64,000 nt of DNA from Enterobacter sp. Ag1 (GTDB lineage: Bacteria; Pseudomonadota; Gammaproteobacteria; Enterobacterales; Enterobacteriaceae), in contig AKXM01000004.1 in the NCBI GenBank assembly GCA_000277545.1, positions 186,001 to 250,000 of the forward strand, given 5' to 3'. A model generated the notes under the pieces. That model searched no databases and had not been told where the DNA came from. It saw nothing but the letters and a program-made list of their open reading frames with translations. Shown in pieces: positions 39,241 to 47,982 of the stretch (position 1 is its first letter; every line of letters starts with the position of its first letter). The position numbers were made by a program, and so were the translations under genes.

Positions 39241-39729
39241 ATGAACAAAGAACAATTTTACGCGGATCTGAATCGCGATTTTAGTGCGTTAATGGCAGGT
39301 GAAACCAGCTTTCTTGCAACACTGGCGAATACCAGTGCGTTGCTCTTTGAGCGCCTTGAAGGCGTCAACTGGGCAGGATTCTACCTTCTCGAAGCCCAAA
39401 CGCTAGTTCTGGGGCCCTTCCAGGGCAAAATTGCCTGCGTAAGAATCCCTGTCGGCAAGGGCGTATGCGGCACAGCCGTCGCAGCAGGCACGATTCAGCG
39501 TGTGGAGGATGTGCATGCATTCGACGGGCACATTGCCTGCGATGCGGCCAGCAATTCGGAAATTGTGCTGCCCCTGACGGTTGACGGCCAGACGATTGGC
39601 GTCCTGGATATCGACAGCACCGAGTATGGCCGTTTTTCGGAAGAAGACGAAATGGGTTTAAAAACCTTGATTTCGCGGCTTTCAGACGTGCTGAGCGGCA
39701 CTGATTTTAAAAAATTCTTCCCTCGATAG
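39241..39729 (+). CDS. msrC: Free methionine-(R)-sulfoxide reductase
   Basis: GAF-domain enzyme that reduces free Met-R-SO in the cytosol (fRMsr). The start at MNKEQFYADLNRDF (162 residues) matches the family N-terminus; the in-frame extension upstream is AT-rich promoter sequence. The three redox cysteines are present: C66 (KIACVR), C76 (GKGVCGT) and C100 (HIACDAASNSE). With the exported MsrA at 5.8 kb the window encodes two different methionine sulfoxide repair routes, one cytosolic and one probably periplasmic. proQ follows after 104 bases. Confidence 0.97.
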   Translation: MNKEQFYADLNRDFSALMAGETSFLATLANTSALLFERLEGVNWAGFYLLEAQTLVLGPFQGKIACVRIPVGKGVCGTAVAAGTIQRVEDVHAFDGHIACDAASNSEIVLPLTVDGQTIGVLDIDSTEYGRFSEEDEMGLKTLISRLSDVLSGTDFKKFFPR

Positions 39730-39833
39730 CATGATAAGCAACGGATAACGTGGCATTTAGCGATGGCGTCATTATAATGTCGCCTGTTCATGCCTGCGAC
39801 TTATTGGCAATTCCGTTGTAATCAGGAAATTTC

Positions 39834-40517
39834 ATGGAAAATCAACCTAAGTTGAATAGCAGTAAAGAAGTTATCGCATTTTTGGCCGAGCGTTTCCCTC
39901 AATGTTTTAGCGCTGAAGGTGAAGCTCGTCCGTTGAAGATTGGTATCTTCCAGGATTTAGTCTCTCGTGTTGAAGGCGAAATGAGCCTCAGCAAAACACA
40001 GCTTCGTTCAGCGTTACGTCTCTATACGTCAAGCTGGCGCTACCTGTACGGCATCAAAGCTGGCGCGACTCGCGTCGATCTTGATGGCAACCCTTGCGGT
40101 GAGCTGGACGAACAGCATGTTGAACATGCACGTCAGCAGCTGGATGAAGCGAAAGCCCGCGTTCAGGCCCAGCGCGCTGAGCAACAGGCGAAGAAACGTG
40201 AAGCCGCGGCAGCCGCAGGCGTAACGGAAGACGCTCCACGTCGCGAACGCAAACCTCGTCTGGCGGCAGCACCGCGTCGTAAAGAAGGGGCGGAGCGTAA
40301 ACCTCGCGCAGAAAAACCGGCACCTAAGGCACCTCGTGAAGAGCGTCGTACGCCGGTGACCGATATTTCTGCTCTGCAGGTTGGACAGGCCATTAAAGTC
40401 AAAGCCGGTAACAACGCAATGGATGCTACCGTACTGGAAATTACCAAAGATGGCGTCCGTGTACAGCTGACTTCTGGTATGGCAATGATCGTACGCGCAG
40501 AACACTTGCAGTTCTGA
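39834..40517 (+). CDS. proQ: RNA chaperone ProQ
   Basis: FinO-domain global RNA-binding protein that stabilises small RNAs and mRNA 3' ends; SdsR, encoded at 29 kb, is one of its known ligands in relatives. Of 227 residues, 1-119 are the FinO domain ([26 protein letters not shown]), 120-175 a highly basic Ala/Lys/Arg linker and 176-227 the Tudor-like C-terminal domain ([24 protein letters not shown]). The linker is a few residues shorter than in E. coli. The prc start lies 20 bases downstream, as in the E. coli proQ-prc operon. Confidence 0.98.
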   Translation: MENQPKLNSSKEVIAFLAERFPQCFSAEGEARPLKIGIFQDLVSRVEGEMSLSKTQLRSALRLYTSSWRYLYGIKAGATRVDLDGNPCGELDEQHVEHARQQLDEAKARVQAQRAEQQAKKREAAAAAGVTEDAPRRERKPRLAAAPRRKEGAERKPRAEKPAPKAPREERRTPVTDISALQVGQAIKVKAGNNAMDATVLEITKDGVRVQLTSGMAMIVRAEHLQF

Positions 40518-40537
40518 AACGGAGGCCTGACTCAGGC

Positions 40538-42583
40538 ATGAACAAACTCTTTAAGCTTACGGCTATCGCCAGCCTGCTGTTCGTGGCAGGCAGTGCCCTG
40601 GCCCTGGACAACATTACCCGTGCTGACCAAATTCCTCAGTTAAAGGAAGAAGCTCAGCACGCTACGGTGAGTGAGCGTGTGACCTCGCGTTTTACGCGCT
40701 CGCATTACCGCCAGTTCGATCTGGATGCCAATTTCTCGGCAAAAATCTTTGACCGCTACCTGAACTTGCTGGATTACAGCCATAACGTGCTGTTAGCCAG
40801 CGACGTCGCCCAGTTCGCTGCGAAGAAAGGGCAGATCGGCGACGAGCTGCGTAGCGGTAAGCTCGATGTTTTTTACGACCTCTACAATCTGGGTCAGAAG
40901 CGCCGTTTTGAACGCTACCAGTACGCCCTGAAGGTGCTGGCGAAGCCGATGGATTTCACCGGTAACGACACCATCAATCTGGATCGCAGCAAGGCGCCGT
41001 GGCCAACGAGCGTCGATGAGCTGGATAAGCTCTGGGATGCGAAAGTTAAATACGACGAGCTGAGCCTGAAGCTGACCGGTAAAACCGAGCAGGAAATTCG
41101 TGAAACCCTGACCAAGCGCTATCAGTTTGCGATCCGCCGCCTGGCGCAAAGTAACAGCGAAGATGTGTTCTCGCTGGCGATGACCGCGTTTGCTCATGAG
41201 ATTGACCCGCATACGAACTATCTCTCTCCGCGCAGCACCGAACAGTTCAACACCGAAATGAGCCTGTCTTTAGAAGGTATCGGGGCGGTGCTGCAAATGG
41301 ACGATGATTATACGCTGATCAACTCCATGGTTGCCGGTGGTCCGGCGGCGAAGAGCAAGGCCATCACCGTCGGCGATCGTATTGTTGGCGTAGGCCAAAC
41401 GGGTAAACCGATGGTTGACGTGATCGGCTGGCGTCTGGACGACGTTGTGGCGCTGATTAAAGGGCCAAAAGGCAGCAAAGTTCGCCTTGAAATCCTGCCA
41501 GCGGGCAAAGGCACCAAGACGCGTACCGTGACGCTGACCCGCGAACGTATTCGCCTCGAAGATCGCGCGGTTAAGATGTCTGTGAAGACAGTCGGCAAAG
41601 ACAAAGTCGGCGTGCTGGATATTCCTGGCTTCTACGTTGGCCTCACTGATGATGTGAAGGTTCAGCTGCAGAAGCTGGAAAAACAGAACGTGAAGAGCGT
41701 AATTATCGATCTGCGTTCTAACGGCGGCGGGGCGCTGACTGAAGCGGTGTCCCTGTCCGGTCTGTTTATCCCAAGTGGCCCGGTCGTTCAGGTCCGCGAC
41801 AACAACGGTAAAGTCCGTGAAGATAGCGATACCGACGGCGTGGTCTACTACAAAGGGCCGCTGGTGGTGCTGGTTGACCGCTTCAGCGCCTCGGCATCTG
41901 AAATCTTTGCGGCGGCGATGCAGGATTATGGCCGCGCGCTGATTGTCGGCGAGCCGACCTTCGGGAAAGGCACCGTGCAGCAGTACCGTTCGCTGAATCG
42001 CATTTACGATCAGATGCTGCGTCCGGAATGGCCTGCGCTGGGCTCGGTTCAGTACACCATTCAGAAGTTCTACCGCATCAACGGCGGCAGCACTCAGCGG
42101 AAAGGTGTGACGCCGGACATCATGATGCCAACCGGGACCGAGCAAACTGAGACCGGCGAGAAGTTCGAAGACAACGCATTGCCGTGGGACAGCATCAACG
42201 CAGCGACCTATGTGAAAACCGGTGACCTTACGCCGTTTGAACCTGAGTTGCTGAAGCTGCATCAGGATCGCATCGCCAAAGACCCTGAATTCCAGTACAT
42301 CATGAAGGACATTGCTCGCTTCAATGCCCTGAAGGAAAAACGTAACGCTGTTTCTCTGAATTATGCGGTACGTGAAAAAGAGAATCAGGAAGACGACGCG
42401 ACGCGTCTGGCCAGAATCAACGATCGCTTTAAGCGGGAAGGGAAAGCGCCGCTTAAGAAACTCGACGATTTGCCGAAGGACTACCAGGAGCCCGATCCGT
42501 ATCTCGACGAGACGGTACATATTGCCATCGATCTTGCCGGTATGGAGCAAGACAGGCCGGCTGAACAACCGGCGGCGAAATAA
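40538..42583 (+). CDS. prc: Tail-specific protease Prc
   Basis: Periplasmic S41 protease that trims the C-terminus of FtsI and, with NlpI, degrades MepM. The 681 residues start with a signal peptide (LLFVAGSALA), followed by an N-terminal helical domain, a PDZ domain (about 240-325; GIGAVLQMDDDYTLINSMVAGGPAA) and the catalytic domain with S452 in FSASASE and K477 in FGKGT, the Ser-Lys dyad. Two likely Prc substrates or their paralogues are in this window (mepM, the second FtsI). A strong terminator follows. Confidence 0.98.
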   Translation: MNKLFKLTAIASLLFVAGSALALDNITRADQIPQLKEEAQHATVSERVTSRFTRSHYRQFDLDANFSAKIFDRYLNLLDYSHNVLLASDVAQFAAKKGQIGDELRSGKLDVFYDLYNLGQKRRFERYQYALKVLAKPMDFTGNDTINLDRSKAPWPTSVDELDKLWDAKVKYDELSLKLTGKTEQEIRETLTKRYQFAIRRLAQSNSEDVFSLAMTAFAHEIDPHTNYLSPRSTEQFNTEMSLSLEGIGAVLQMDDDYTLINSMVAGGPAAKSKAITVGDRIVGVGQTGKPMVDVIGWRLDDVVALIKGPKGSKVRLEILPAGKGTKTRTVTLTRERIRLEDRAVKMSVKTVGKDKVGVLDIPGFYVGLTDDVKVQLQKLEKQNVKSVIIDLRSNGGGALTEAVSLSGLFIPSGPVVQVRDNNGKVREDSDTDGVVYYKGPLVVLVDRFSASASEIFAAAMQDYGRALIVGEPTFGKGTVQQYRSLNRIYDQMLRPEWPALGSVQYTIQKFYRINGGSTQRKGVTPDIMMPTGTEQTETGEKFEDNALPWDSINAATYVKTGDLTPFEPELLKLHQDRIAKDPEFQYIMKDIARFNALKEKRNAVSLNYAVREKENQEDDATRLARINDRFKREGKAPLKKLDDLPKDYQEPDPYLDETVHIAIDLAGMEQDRPAEQPAAK

Positions 42584-42592
42584 CCTCCCTGA

Positions 42593-42620
42593 TGGGCACC
42601 CAAGCGGTGCCCATTTTTTT
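42593..42620 (+). terminator. prc terminator
   Basis: TGGGCACC-CAAGC-GGTGCCCA followed by seven T. Confidence 0.92.
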
Positions 42621-42657
42621 GCCTGTCTTCGTGATGTAAGATAAATGCATACAAAAT

Positions 42658-42672
42658 GTAAAGTTATGTATT
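42658..42672 (+). promoter_or_regulatory. CpxR-like box upstream of htpX
   Basis: GTAAA-N5-GTATT, two mismatches in the second half from the CpxR tandem GTAAA. The E. coli htpX gene is under Cpx control, which supports the reading. Confidence 0.5.
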
Positions 42673-42697
42673 ATTAACCACTTGGGCGGGGCGGATG

Positions 42698-42723
42698 CTT
42701 GAAAATAGGCGGCGCGCCCCTAC
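42698..42723 (+). promoter_or_regulatory. Sigma-32 heat-shock promoter of htpX
   Basis: CTTGAAA, 12-base spacer, CCCCTAC: a close match to the sigma-32 consensus CTTGAAA/CCCCATNT, about 50 bases before the htpX start. Confidence 0.8.
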
Positions 42724-42774
42724 GATGTGTGGGAGCGCAAAGAGCGTGTTTTTAACCGAGGTAAAAAGAAAATT

Positions 42775-43656
42775 ATGATGCGTATCGGGCTTTTCCTGTT
42801 GACCAACCTTGCGGTAATGGTCGTTTTCGGGCTGGTGCTAAGCCTGACGGGGATCCAGTCGAGCAGCGTTCAGGGTCTGATGATCATGGCGGTGCTGTTT
42901 GGCTTTGGCGGCTCTTTTATTTCCCTGCTGATGTCAAAATGGATGGCATTGCGTTCAGTAGGCGGTGAGGTGATTGAGCAACCTCGTAATGAAACTGAGC
43001 ACTGGTTGATGGAAACCGTGCGTCGGCAGTCACAGCAGGCGGGTATCGCCATGCCGCAGGTTGCGATTTACCATGCGCCAGACATCAATGCTTTCGCCAC
43101 CGGAGCGCGCCGTGACGCCTCTCTGGTTGCGGTCAGCACAGGTCTGCTGCAAAACATGAGTCGTGACGAAGCGGAAGCGGTTATCGCGCATGAAATCAGC
43201 CACATCGCCAATGGCGATATGGTCACCATGACGCTAATTCAGGGTGTGGTGAACACCTTCGTTATCTTTATCTCCCGCATCATCGCTCAGGTCGCTTCCG
43301 GCTTCCTGTCCGGGAACCGTGATGACAACGAAAGCAGCAACGGCAACCCGCTGATTTACTTTGCGGTGGCGACGGTGCTTGAACTGGTGTTTGGCATTCT
43401 GGCAAGCATCATCACCATGTGGTTCTCACGCCATCGTGAATTCCATGCCGACGCGGGTTCCGCGAAGCTTGTGGGCCGCGAGAAGATGATTGCTGCCCTG
43501 CAGCGCCTGAAAACCAGCTACGAGCCGCAGGAAGCCAGCAGCATGATGGCGTTTTGCATCAACGGTAAGGCTAAGTCAATGAGCGAACTGTTCATGACGC
43601 ACCCACCGCTGGACAAACGTATCGAAGCGCTGCGCAGCGGTGAATACCTGAAGTAA
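42775..43656 (+). CDS. htpX: Inner membrane zinc protease HtpX
   Basis: Heat-shock and Cpx-induced M48 metalloprotease that degrades misfolded membrane proteins alongside FtsH. The start at [16 protein letters not shown] gives 293 residues, the E. coli length; two N-terminal membrane helices follow. The active site is HEISH ([13 protein letters not shown]) with the downstream Glu in [17 protein letters not shown] sigma-32 promoter and a CpxR-like box lie upstream. Convergent with yebQ over a shared terminator. Confidence 0.98.
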   Translation: MMRIGLFLLTNLAVMVVFGLVLSLTGIQSSSVQGLMIMAVLFGFGGSFISLLMSKWMALRSVGGEVIEQPRNETEHWLMETVRRQSQQAGIAMPQVAIYHAPDINAFATGARRDASLVAVSTGLLQNMSRDEAEAVIAHEISHIANGDMVTMTLIQGVVNTFVIFISRIIAQVASGFLSGNRDDNESSNGNPLIYFAVATVLELVFGILASIITMWFSRHREFHADAGSAKLVGREKMIAALQRLKTSYEPQEASSMMAFCINGKAKSMSELFMTHPPLDKRIEALRSGEYLK

Positions 43657-43674
43657 CCGAAAGGTTGAAGTGAA

Positions 43675-43704
43675 AAAGCGTGCCCTGGCGGCACGCTTTT
43701 TTTT
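43675..43704. terminator. htpX/yebQ terminator
   Basis: AGCGTGCC-CTGGC-GGCACGCT with a run of T on one side and A on the other; the yebQ stop is at its right edge. Confidence 0.88.
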
Positions 43705-45076
43705 ATGCCTGAGCCCGTGGCTGGGACATTCTCAGCCCACTAACGACGGCGGCAATGGTGGCAAATATGCCTGCAAGAATCAGCGAGGCATGCGTCCCGC
43801 TGTTACCAAACAAGTTAAACATTAGCGCGACCAGTGCAGCCCCACAGCTTTGCCCGAGCAGGCGAGCTGTCCCCAGCATTCCGCTTGCCCCTCCGCTGCG
43901 GTGGCGGGGCGCCGAGGAGATAATGGTGTGGTTATTCGGGGACTGGAAGAGGCCGAATCCTGCCCCACACAGTACCATACGCCAGATAATATTCAGGTCG
44001 GACGGATCGTGCGGGAGCATGGCCAAAGCAAACAGGCCGCAGGCCATCACTAAAAGCCCTACGGCGCCCATCAGGCCGGCATGAACACGTTCGATAAGAT
44101 AACCGGCCAGCGGGGCCATCACCATCGTTGCCAGCGGCCACGGCGTTAACAGCAGACCGGTTTCAACCTCACTGCGGCCCAGGACGGTTTGCAAGAAAAA
44201 GGGCAGTGAAACCAGCGCCAGCATTTGAGCGCCGAACGAACATATTGATGTGCCAATAGACAGCGAAAAAATCGGGATTCGCAGCAGGTCTACCGGCAGC
44301 AGAGGGAACGGTAAGCTAAGCTGGCGACGGATGAAGAAATAGCCAATCACGACAAGCGCAACCAGCTCACCGATAATGACTGACCCCGGCTGGCCCTGTG
44401 AAAAACCACCGATCGCTGAAATCAGCAGACCGAAGGTGAGGGCATTCATCACCGCACTCGGGATATCAAAACGCTGCCCCTGGGATTTTTGCTGATTTGG
44501 AGGTAAATAGCGCAGCGCCAGAATCAGCGAAACGATGCCAATCGGCACATTGATTAAAAACAGCCACTGCCAGGAGGCCACCGAAAGAATCGCGGCGGCA
44601 ACGGTGGGACCTGCCGCGGAGGAGACGGCAACGATAAATGAATTGACCCCCATCCCACGACCAAGAAAACGTTGAGGATAAATGAGGCGTATCAAGGCGG
44701 TATTTACGCTCATCAGTGCCGCACCGCCAAAGCCTTGCAGTACGCGGGCAAAGGTGAGCATCGGCAATGAAGTTGAGACGGCACAAAACAGTGAGGTCAG
44801 GCAGAACAGGACCAGACCGCATTGATAGATACGGCGGTAGCCAAAAATATCGCCGAGAAACGAAAGCGACAGCAGCGAGACAATAATCGCTATTTGATAA
44901 GCGTTAACCACCCAAATAGATTCCGCCGGGCTGGCATTCAAATCGTGGGCAATGGTAGGCAGGGCAACGTTAGCAATAGCGCCGTCCAGCACGGCCATCA
45001 TAATGCCGAGCGCGATGGTGAAAATGGCGCCATAACGCTGGGGCGTAGGCAAGCCGTCGGACACTGATTTATCCAT
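43703..45076 (-). CDS. yebQ: MFS transporter YebQ (DHA2 family)
   Basis: Inner membrane drug:H+ antiporter-type carrier of 457 residues with about 14 helices. DHA2 hallmarks are LDGAIANVALPTIAHDL in helix 1, motif A GDIFGYRRIY, and motif C-like FIVAVSSAAGPTVAAAIL in helix 5. The E. coli copy has no firmly assigned substrate. It is divergent from kdgR with a 175-base gap, as in E. coli, and may be controlled by KdgR. Convergent with htpX. Confidence 0.94.
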   Translation of the reverse strand: MDKSVSDGLPTPQRYGAIFTIALGIMMAVLDGAIANVALPTIAHDLNASPAESIWVVNAYQIAIIVSLLSLSFLGDIFGYRRIYQCGLVLFCLTSLFCAVSTSLPMLTFARVLQGFGGAALMSVNTALIRLIYPQRFLGRGMGVNSFIVAVSSAAGPTVAAAILSVASWQWLFLINVPIGIVSLILALRYLPPNQQKSQGQRFDIPSAVMNALTFGLLISAIGGFSQGQPGSVIIGELVALVVIGYFFIRRQLSLPFPLLPVDLLRIPIFSLSIGTSICSFGAQMLALVSLPFFLQTVLGRSEVETGLLLTPWPLATMVMAPLAGYLIERVHAGLMGAVGLLVMACGLFALAMLPHDPSDLNIIWRMVLCGAGFGLFQSPNNHTIISSAPRHRSGGASGMLGTARLLGQSCGAALVALMFNLFGNSGTHASLILAGIFATIAAVVSGLRMSQPRAQA

Positions 45077-45251
45077 ACTTTGAAAAGGCTGTCTGAAGTC
45101 GTTAGGAGGGTAATGATTTTATCATTAATTAATCTCGCTGATGCCGCAGATTTGTAACGAATCAGCAGGCTTTGATTGCGACACTCACGGGGCATCAATA
45201 TACTAAAAAGCAGTTCTGATTTTTATAAAACAATAACCCCCGAGGTGATGT

Positions 45252-46043
45252 ATGGCACTCTCAGACTCCGACAAACAGCCCGATGCAGTCTCTTCCGTGC
45301 TGAAAGTTTTCGGCATCCTGCAGGCGCTTGGGGAAGAAAAAGAGATTGGGATAACCGAACTTTCTCAGCGCGTGATGATGTCCAAGAGTACCGTGTATCG
45401 CTTTTTGCAGACCATGAAGTCCCTGGGCTATGTCTCTCAGGAAGGCGAGTTAGAGAAATATGCGCTGACGCTGAAGCTTTTTGAGCTTGGCAGCCGCGCC
45501 CTGCAGAACGTTGATCTTGTCCGCAGTGCAGACATACAGATGCGAGAGCTCTCCCGCCGAACCAAAGAGGCGATTCACCTCGGGGCGCTGGACGACAGCA
45601 GTATTGTCTATATCCATAAAATTGACTCGCTCTATAATTTACGCATGTATTCCCGCGTAGGGCGTCGGAATCCTTTGTACAGCACAGCAATAGGGAAGGT
45701 TTTGCTGGCCTGGCGACCGCGCGAGGAGATTCTGGATATTCTCTCTGACGTAGAATATGTCCGCAGCACGGAACGCACTATTGTCAGTACTGAAGCGCTT
45801 CTCCCGGTGCTTGATCTGGTGCGTGAGCAGGGGTACGGCGAAGATAACGAAGAACAGGAAGAAGGCATTCGCTGCGTGGCGGTACCGGTGTTTGATCGTT
45901 TTGGTACTGTCATTGCGGGAATGAGTATTTCATTTCCAACGCTTCGCTATTCGGATGAGGGACTGTCTGAATACGTTAGTCTTCTTCATCAGGCTGCGCG
46001 TGCGCTGTCAGAGCAAATGGGCTATCACCACTCTCCTTTCTGA
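45252..46043 (+). CDS. kdgR: IclR-family repressor KdgR
   Basis: Represses genes for 2-keto-3-deoxygluconate and hexuronate use, and in E. coli also yebQ; KDG releases it. The 263 residues have an N-terminal winged HTH (GITELSQRVMMSKSTVYRFLQTMKSLGYV, about 33-61) and a C-terminal IclR effector domain (LHLGALDDSSIVYIHKID, STAIGKVLLAW). GAGGTGAT precedes the ATG. Its product connects with eda in this window, since KDPG aldolase finishes the same route. A bidirectional hairpin shared with yobH follows. Confidence 0.97.
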   Translation: MALSDSDKQPDAVSSVLKVFGILQALGEEKEIGITELSQRVMMSKSTVYRFLQTMKSLGYVSQEGELEKYALTLKLFELGSRALQNVDLVRSADIQMRELSRRTKEAIHLGALDDSSIVYIHKIDSLYNLRMYSRVGRRNPLYSTAIGKVLLAWRPREEILDILSDVEYVRSTERTIVSTEALLPVLDLVREQGYGEDNEEQEEGIRCVAVPVFDRFGTVIAGMSISFPTLRYSDEGLSEYVSLLHQAARALSEQMGYHHSPF

Positions 46044-46055
46044 TTTTGTTAAAGT

Positions 46056-46080
46056 GGGCCGCGCAGAACACGCGGCCCTT
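46056..46080. terminator. kdgR/yobH terminator
   Basis: GGGCCGCG and CGCGGCCC arms around seven bases, between the convergent kdgR and yobH stops. Confidence 0.8.
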
Positions 46081-46085
46081 TAGAT

Positions 46086-46325
46086 CTAACCATTATCAAT
46101 CGGCGTGTCGACCTTACGCAGCAGTGGGCAGTTGGTCAGGCCAATAATTCCGCTGTCGGTATGAATAAACTGTGCTGTCACGGTATTACGTGCCGTCAGG
46201 TACTTGCATTGCAATCCCAGTCCGGCCGCATTTTCTTTGCTGCCAATCAAAACGCCATAGCCTGAAAGCAACAGGCCAATCCAGATGATGGCAATAACAA
46301 TGATGGTACGAATAATCGCTCGCAT
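46086..46325 (-). CDS. yobH: Small membrane protein YobH
   Basis: A 79-residue protein of unknown function, strongly conserved with E. coli YobH. The start at MRAIIRTIIVIAIIWIGLLL gives the known length and a signal-anchor or signal peptide; an upstream in-frame ATG pair is not conserved. Two cysteines (LGLQCKYL and LTNCPLL) lie in the probably periplasmic part. It lies between kdgR (convergent) and mgrB (divergent). Confidence 0.94.
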   Translation of the reverse strand: MRAIIRTIIVIAIIWIGLLLSGYGVLIGSKENAAGLGLQCKYLTARNTVTAQFIHTDSGIIGLTNCPLLRKVDTPIDNG

Positions 46326-46427
46326 ACTGACCTCAAACATCAATCCAATCCTGCATCAACCTTACTCTGAATAATTGACGTCACAATCTGATGATTCTGA
46401 AATGAAAAAGCAGGAAACGTTACTTAT

Positions 46428-46448
46428 GGTTTAGTTGGTTAGTGTTAA
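46428..46448 (+). promoter_or_regulatory. Possible PhoP box region of mgrB
   Basis: Three GGTTTA/GGTTAG/TGTTAA-like half-sites in 21 bases, 37-57 bases before the mgrB start. The spacing does not fit the ideal 11-base PhoP repeat, so this is tentative. mgrB is PhoP-activated in relatives. Confidence 0.35.
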
Positions 46449-46484
46449 ATTAGCGAAATTCTATGGCCAAGAGGTGGCGATGTA

Positions 46485-46628
46485 GTGAGAAAGTACAGAT
46501 GGGTGATCGTTCTGGTGATTGTTGTTACCTGCCTGCTGCTATGGACTCAAATGATAAATGTGATGTGCGACCAGGATGTGCAATTTTTCAGCGGCATTTG
46601 TACCATTAATAAATTTATCCCCTGGTAG
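46485..46628 (+). CDS. mgrB: PhoQ inhibitor MgrB
   Basis: A 47-residue inner membrane peptide that binds PhoQ and damps PhoPQ signalling; its loss causes polymyxin resistance in Klebsiella and others. It starts with GTG, as in E. coli, with GAGG 10 bases upstream. One membrane helix ([15 protein letters not shown], about 6-20) is followed by the periplasmic tail with the two essential cysteines, C28 ([10 protein letters not shown]) and C39 (SGIC), and ends in FIPW. It appears intact. yebO follows in the same direction. Confidence 0.97.
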   Translation: MRKYRWVIVLVIVVTCLLLWTQMINVMCDQDVQFFSGICTINKFIPW

Positions 46629-46682
46629 TGATTTGTCTCTCTCTGCCTCAGGTGTAGAATGCGTTCTTTTTGAGGTGGTAAG

Positions 46683-46964
46683 ATGAACGAACTGGGTGTT
46701 AGTGCTTTAAGTATCATGCCGCTGGCAATCTCGCTGGTGACGTTGATTGTCGGTCTTGTCCTGTGGTTTTTTGTCAATCGTTCCAGCAGCCGTGCAAACG
46801 AGCAGATTGCGCTGCTTGAAGAGCTGGTTGATTTACAGAAACGTCAAAATGCCCTGCTGCGTCGCCTGTGCGAAGCCAACGAACCCGAGCCGGAACACAA
46901 ACCGACTGCGAAGGCTGAAGAAGAAAATGACGACGACTTTGTTCGTCTGGTAGCGGAACGCTAA
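46683..46964 (+). CDS. yebO: Small membrane protein YebO
   Basis: A 93-residue inner membrane protein of unknown function, conserved next to mgrB. A single membrane helix (LSIMPLAISLVTLIVGLVLWFFV, about 9-31) is followed by a short coiled region with the highly conserved NEQIALLEELVDLQKRQNALLRRLCEANE, then an acidic linker and a VAER end. GAGGTGGTAAG precedes the ATG. The next gene, an inserted hydrolase, begins 16 bases later and may be read through. Confidence 0.93.
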   Translation: MNELGVSALSIMPLAISLVTLIVGLVLWFFVNRSSSRANEQIALLEELVDLQKRQNALLRRLCEANEPEPEHKPTAKAEEENDDDFVRLVAER

Positions 46965-46980
46965 TCAGGCTGGAGGTGGG

Positions 46981-47982
46981 ATGAGCTGGAAAAACCCCTG
47001 GTACAATCCGCAGTTATCCCACCATCTACCTGATGGGTTTTGTAACGCTGAGCCTTCAGTCCGGCAACCTGGCGACGTCCAAAGGTGGCGGCAGGAGCGC
47101 AAAGCGCAGAAGCTGCCTCATCCTCCCGGTGAAGGTTATTCCGCGTTTATTGAACGCTGGTGGCAACAGGCCGATCTGAGCGGTAGCGATGACCGCGTAT
47201 GGTGGCTGGGCCATGCCAGCCTGTTATTGCGGCTTAATGGTCATTTTTTGCTGACCGATCCGGTATTTTCCCGTCGAGCTTCCCCGGTTTCTTTTGCCGG
47301 TCCTGTCCGGCGAACCGAAGTCCCGCTCGACCTTAACCAGTTGCCTCGACTCGATGCGGTACTCATCTCCCATAACCACTACGACCATCTGGACAAAAAA
47401 ACTGTCCGTCGCTTGATCAAGCGTTTTCCCGACGTGCATTTTTTTGTGCCCCTGGGCTTGAAAGCATGGTTCAGCCAGCGCGGCATTGAACAGGTAACAG
47501 AGCTGGACTGGTGGCAAAGCTTTAACTGGTGCGGCATGGTTTTCACCGCCGTGCCTGCCCGGCACTGGAGTATGCGAACATTTTGGGATCGAAACCGTTC
47601 GCTCTGGTGCGGTTGGGTTGTGGAGCAGGGGAATTTGCGCTTCTGGTTCAGCGGTGATTCGGGTTATACCCCGTCTCTGGCGGAGATCGCAAAACGGCTG
47701 GGTCCATTTGACATCGCTGCATTGCCGATCGGGGCCTATGAGCCTCGCTGGTTTATGGGCGATCATCATATGGATCCGCAACAGGCGGTGACTTTATGGC
47801 AAGCAATCGGCAAGCCTGAGACAATTCCTATCCACTGGGGCGTATTTGAACTGGCCGATGAGTCTCTCGATAAACCACCGCAGGAATTGCTGGCGGCCCT
47901 GCGTGAGAAAGGGGAAAGCGATGATCTGTTTTCACCGCTGCGTATTGGTCAAAGTTTGCCCCTAACAAAAAATAAGAATTAA
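46981..47982 (+). CDS. Metallo-beta-lactamase-fold hydrolase (UlaG/NAPE-PLD-like)
   Basis: A 333-residue MBL-fold protein. The metal site is SHNHYDHLD (H131, H133, D135, H136), with further ligands in PARHWSM, FSGDSGYTP and PIHWGVFEL, the pattern of the NAPE-PLD-like/RomA/UlaG branch, whose members act on phosphodiesters or lactones. The N-terminus (SWKNPWYNPQLSHHLPDGF) has no signal peptide. GGAGGTGGG precedes the ATG, a good site. It is inserted between yebO and yobF-cspC relative to E. coli. Substrate unknown. Confidence 0.87.
   Translation: MSWKNPWYNPQLSHHLPDGFCNAEPSVRQPGDVQRWRQERKAQKLPHPPGEGYSAFIERWWQQADLSGSDDRVWWLGHASLLLRLNGHFLLTDPVFSRRASPVSFAGPVRRTEVPLDLNQLPRLDAVLISHNHYDHLDKKTVRRLIKRFPDVHFFVPLGLKAWFSQRGIEQVTELDWWQSFNWCGMVFTAVPARHWSMRTFWDRNRSLWCGWVVEQGNLRFWFSGDSGYTPSLAEIAKRLGPFDIAALPIGAYEPRWFMGDHHMDPQQAVTLWQAIGKPETIPIHWGVFELADESLDKPPQELLAALREKGESDDLFSPLRIGQSLPLTKNKN

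Noticed and set aside
41270-42568. 432-codon minus-strand frame opposite prc
   Set aside because: Shadow of the high-GC prc coding sequence; no domain or ribosome site. Prc is certain on the other strand.
45180-45250. KdgR autoregulatory site upstream of kdgR
   Set aside because: A TTTTATAAAACAATA stretch is only partly similar to the KdgR consensus, so I do not call it.
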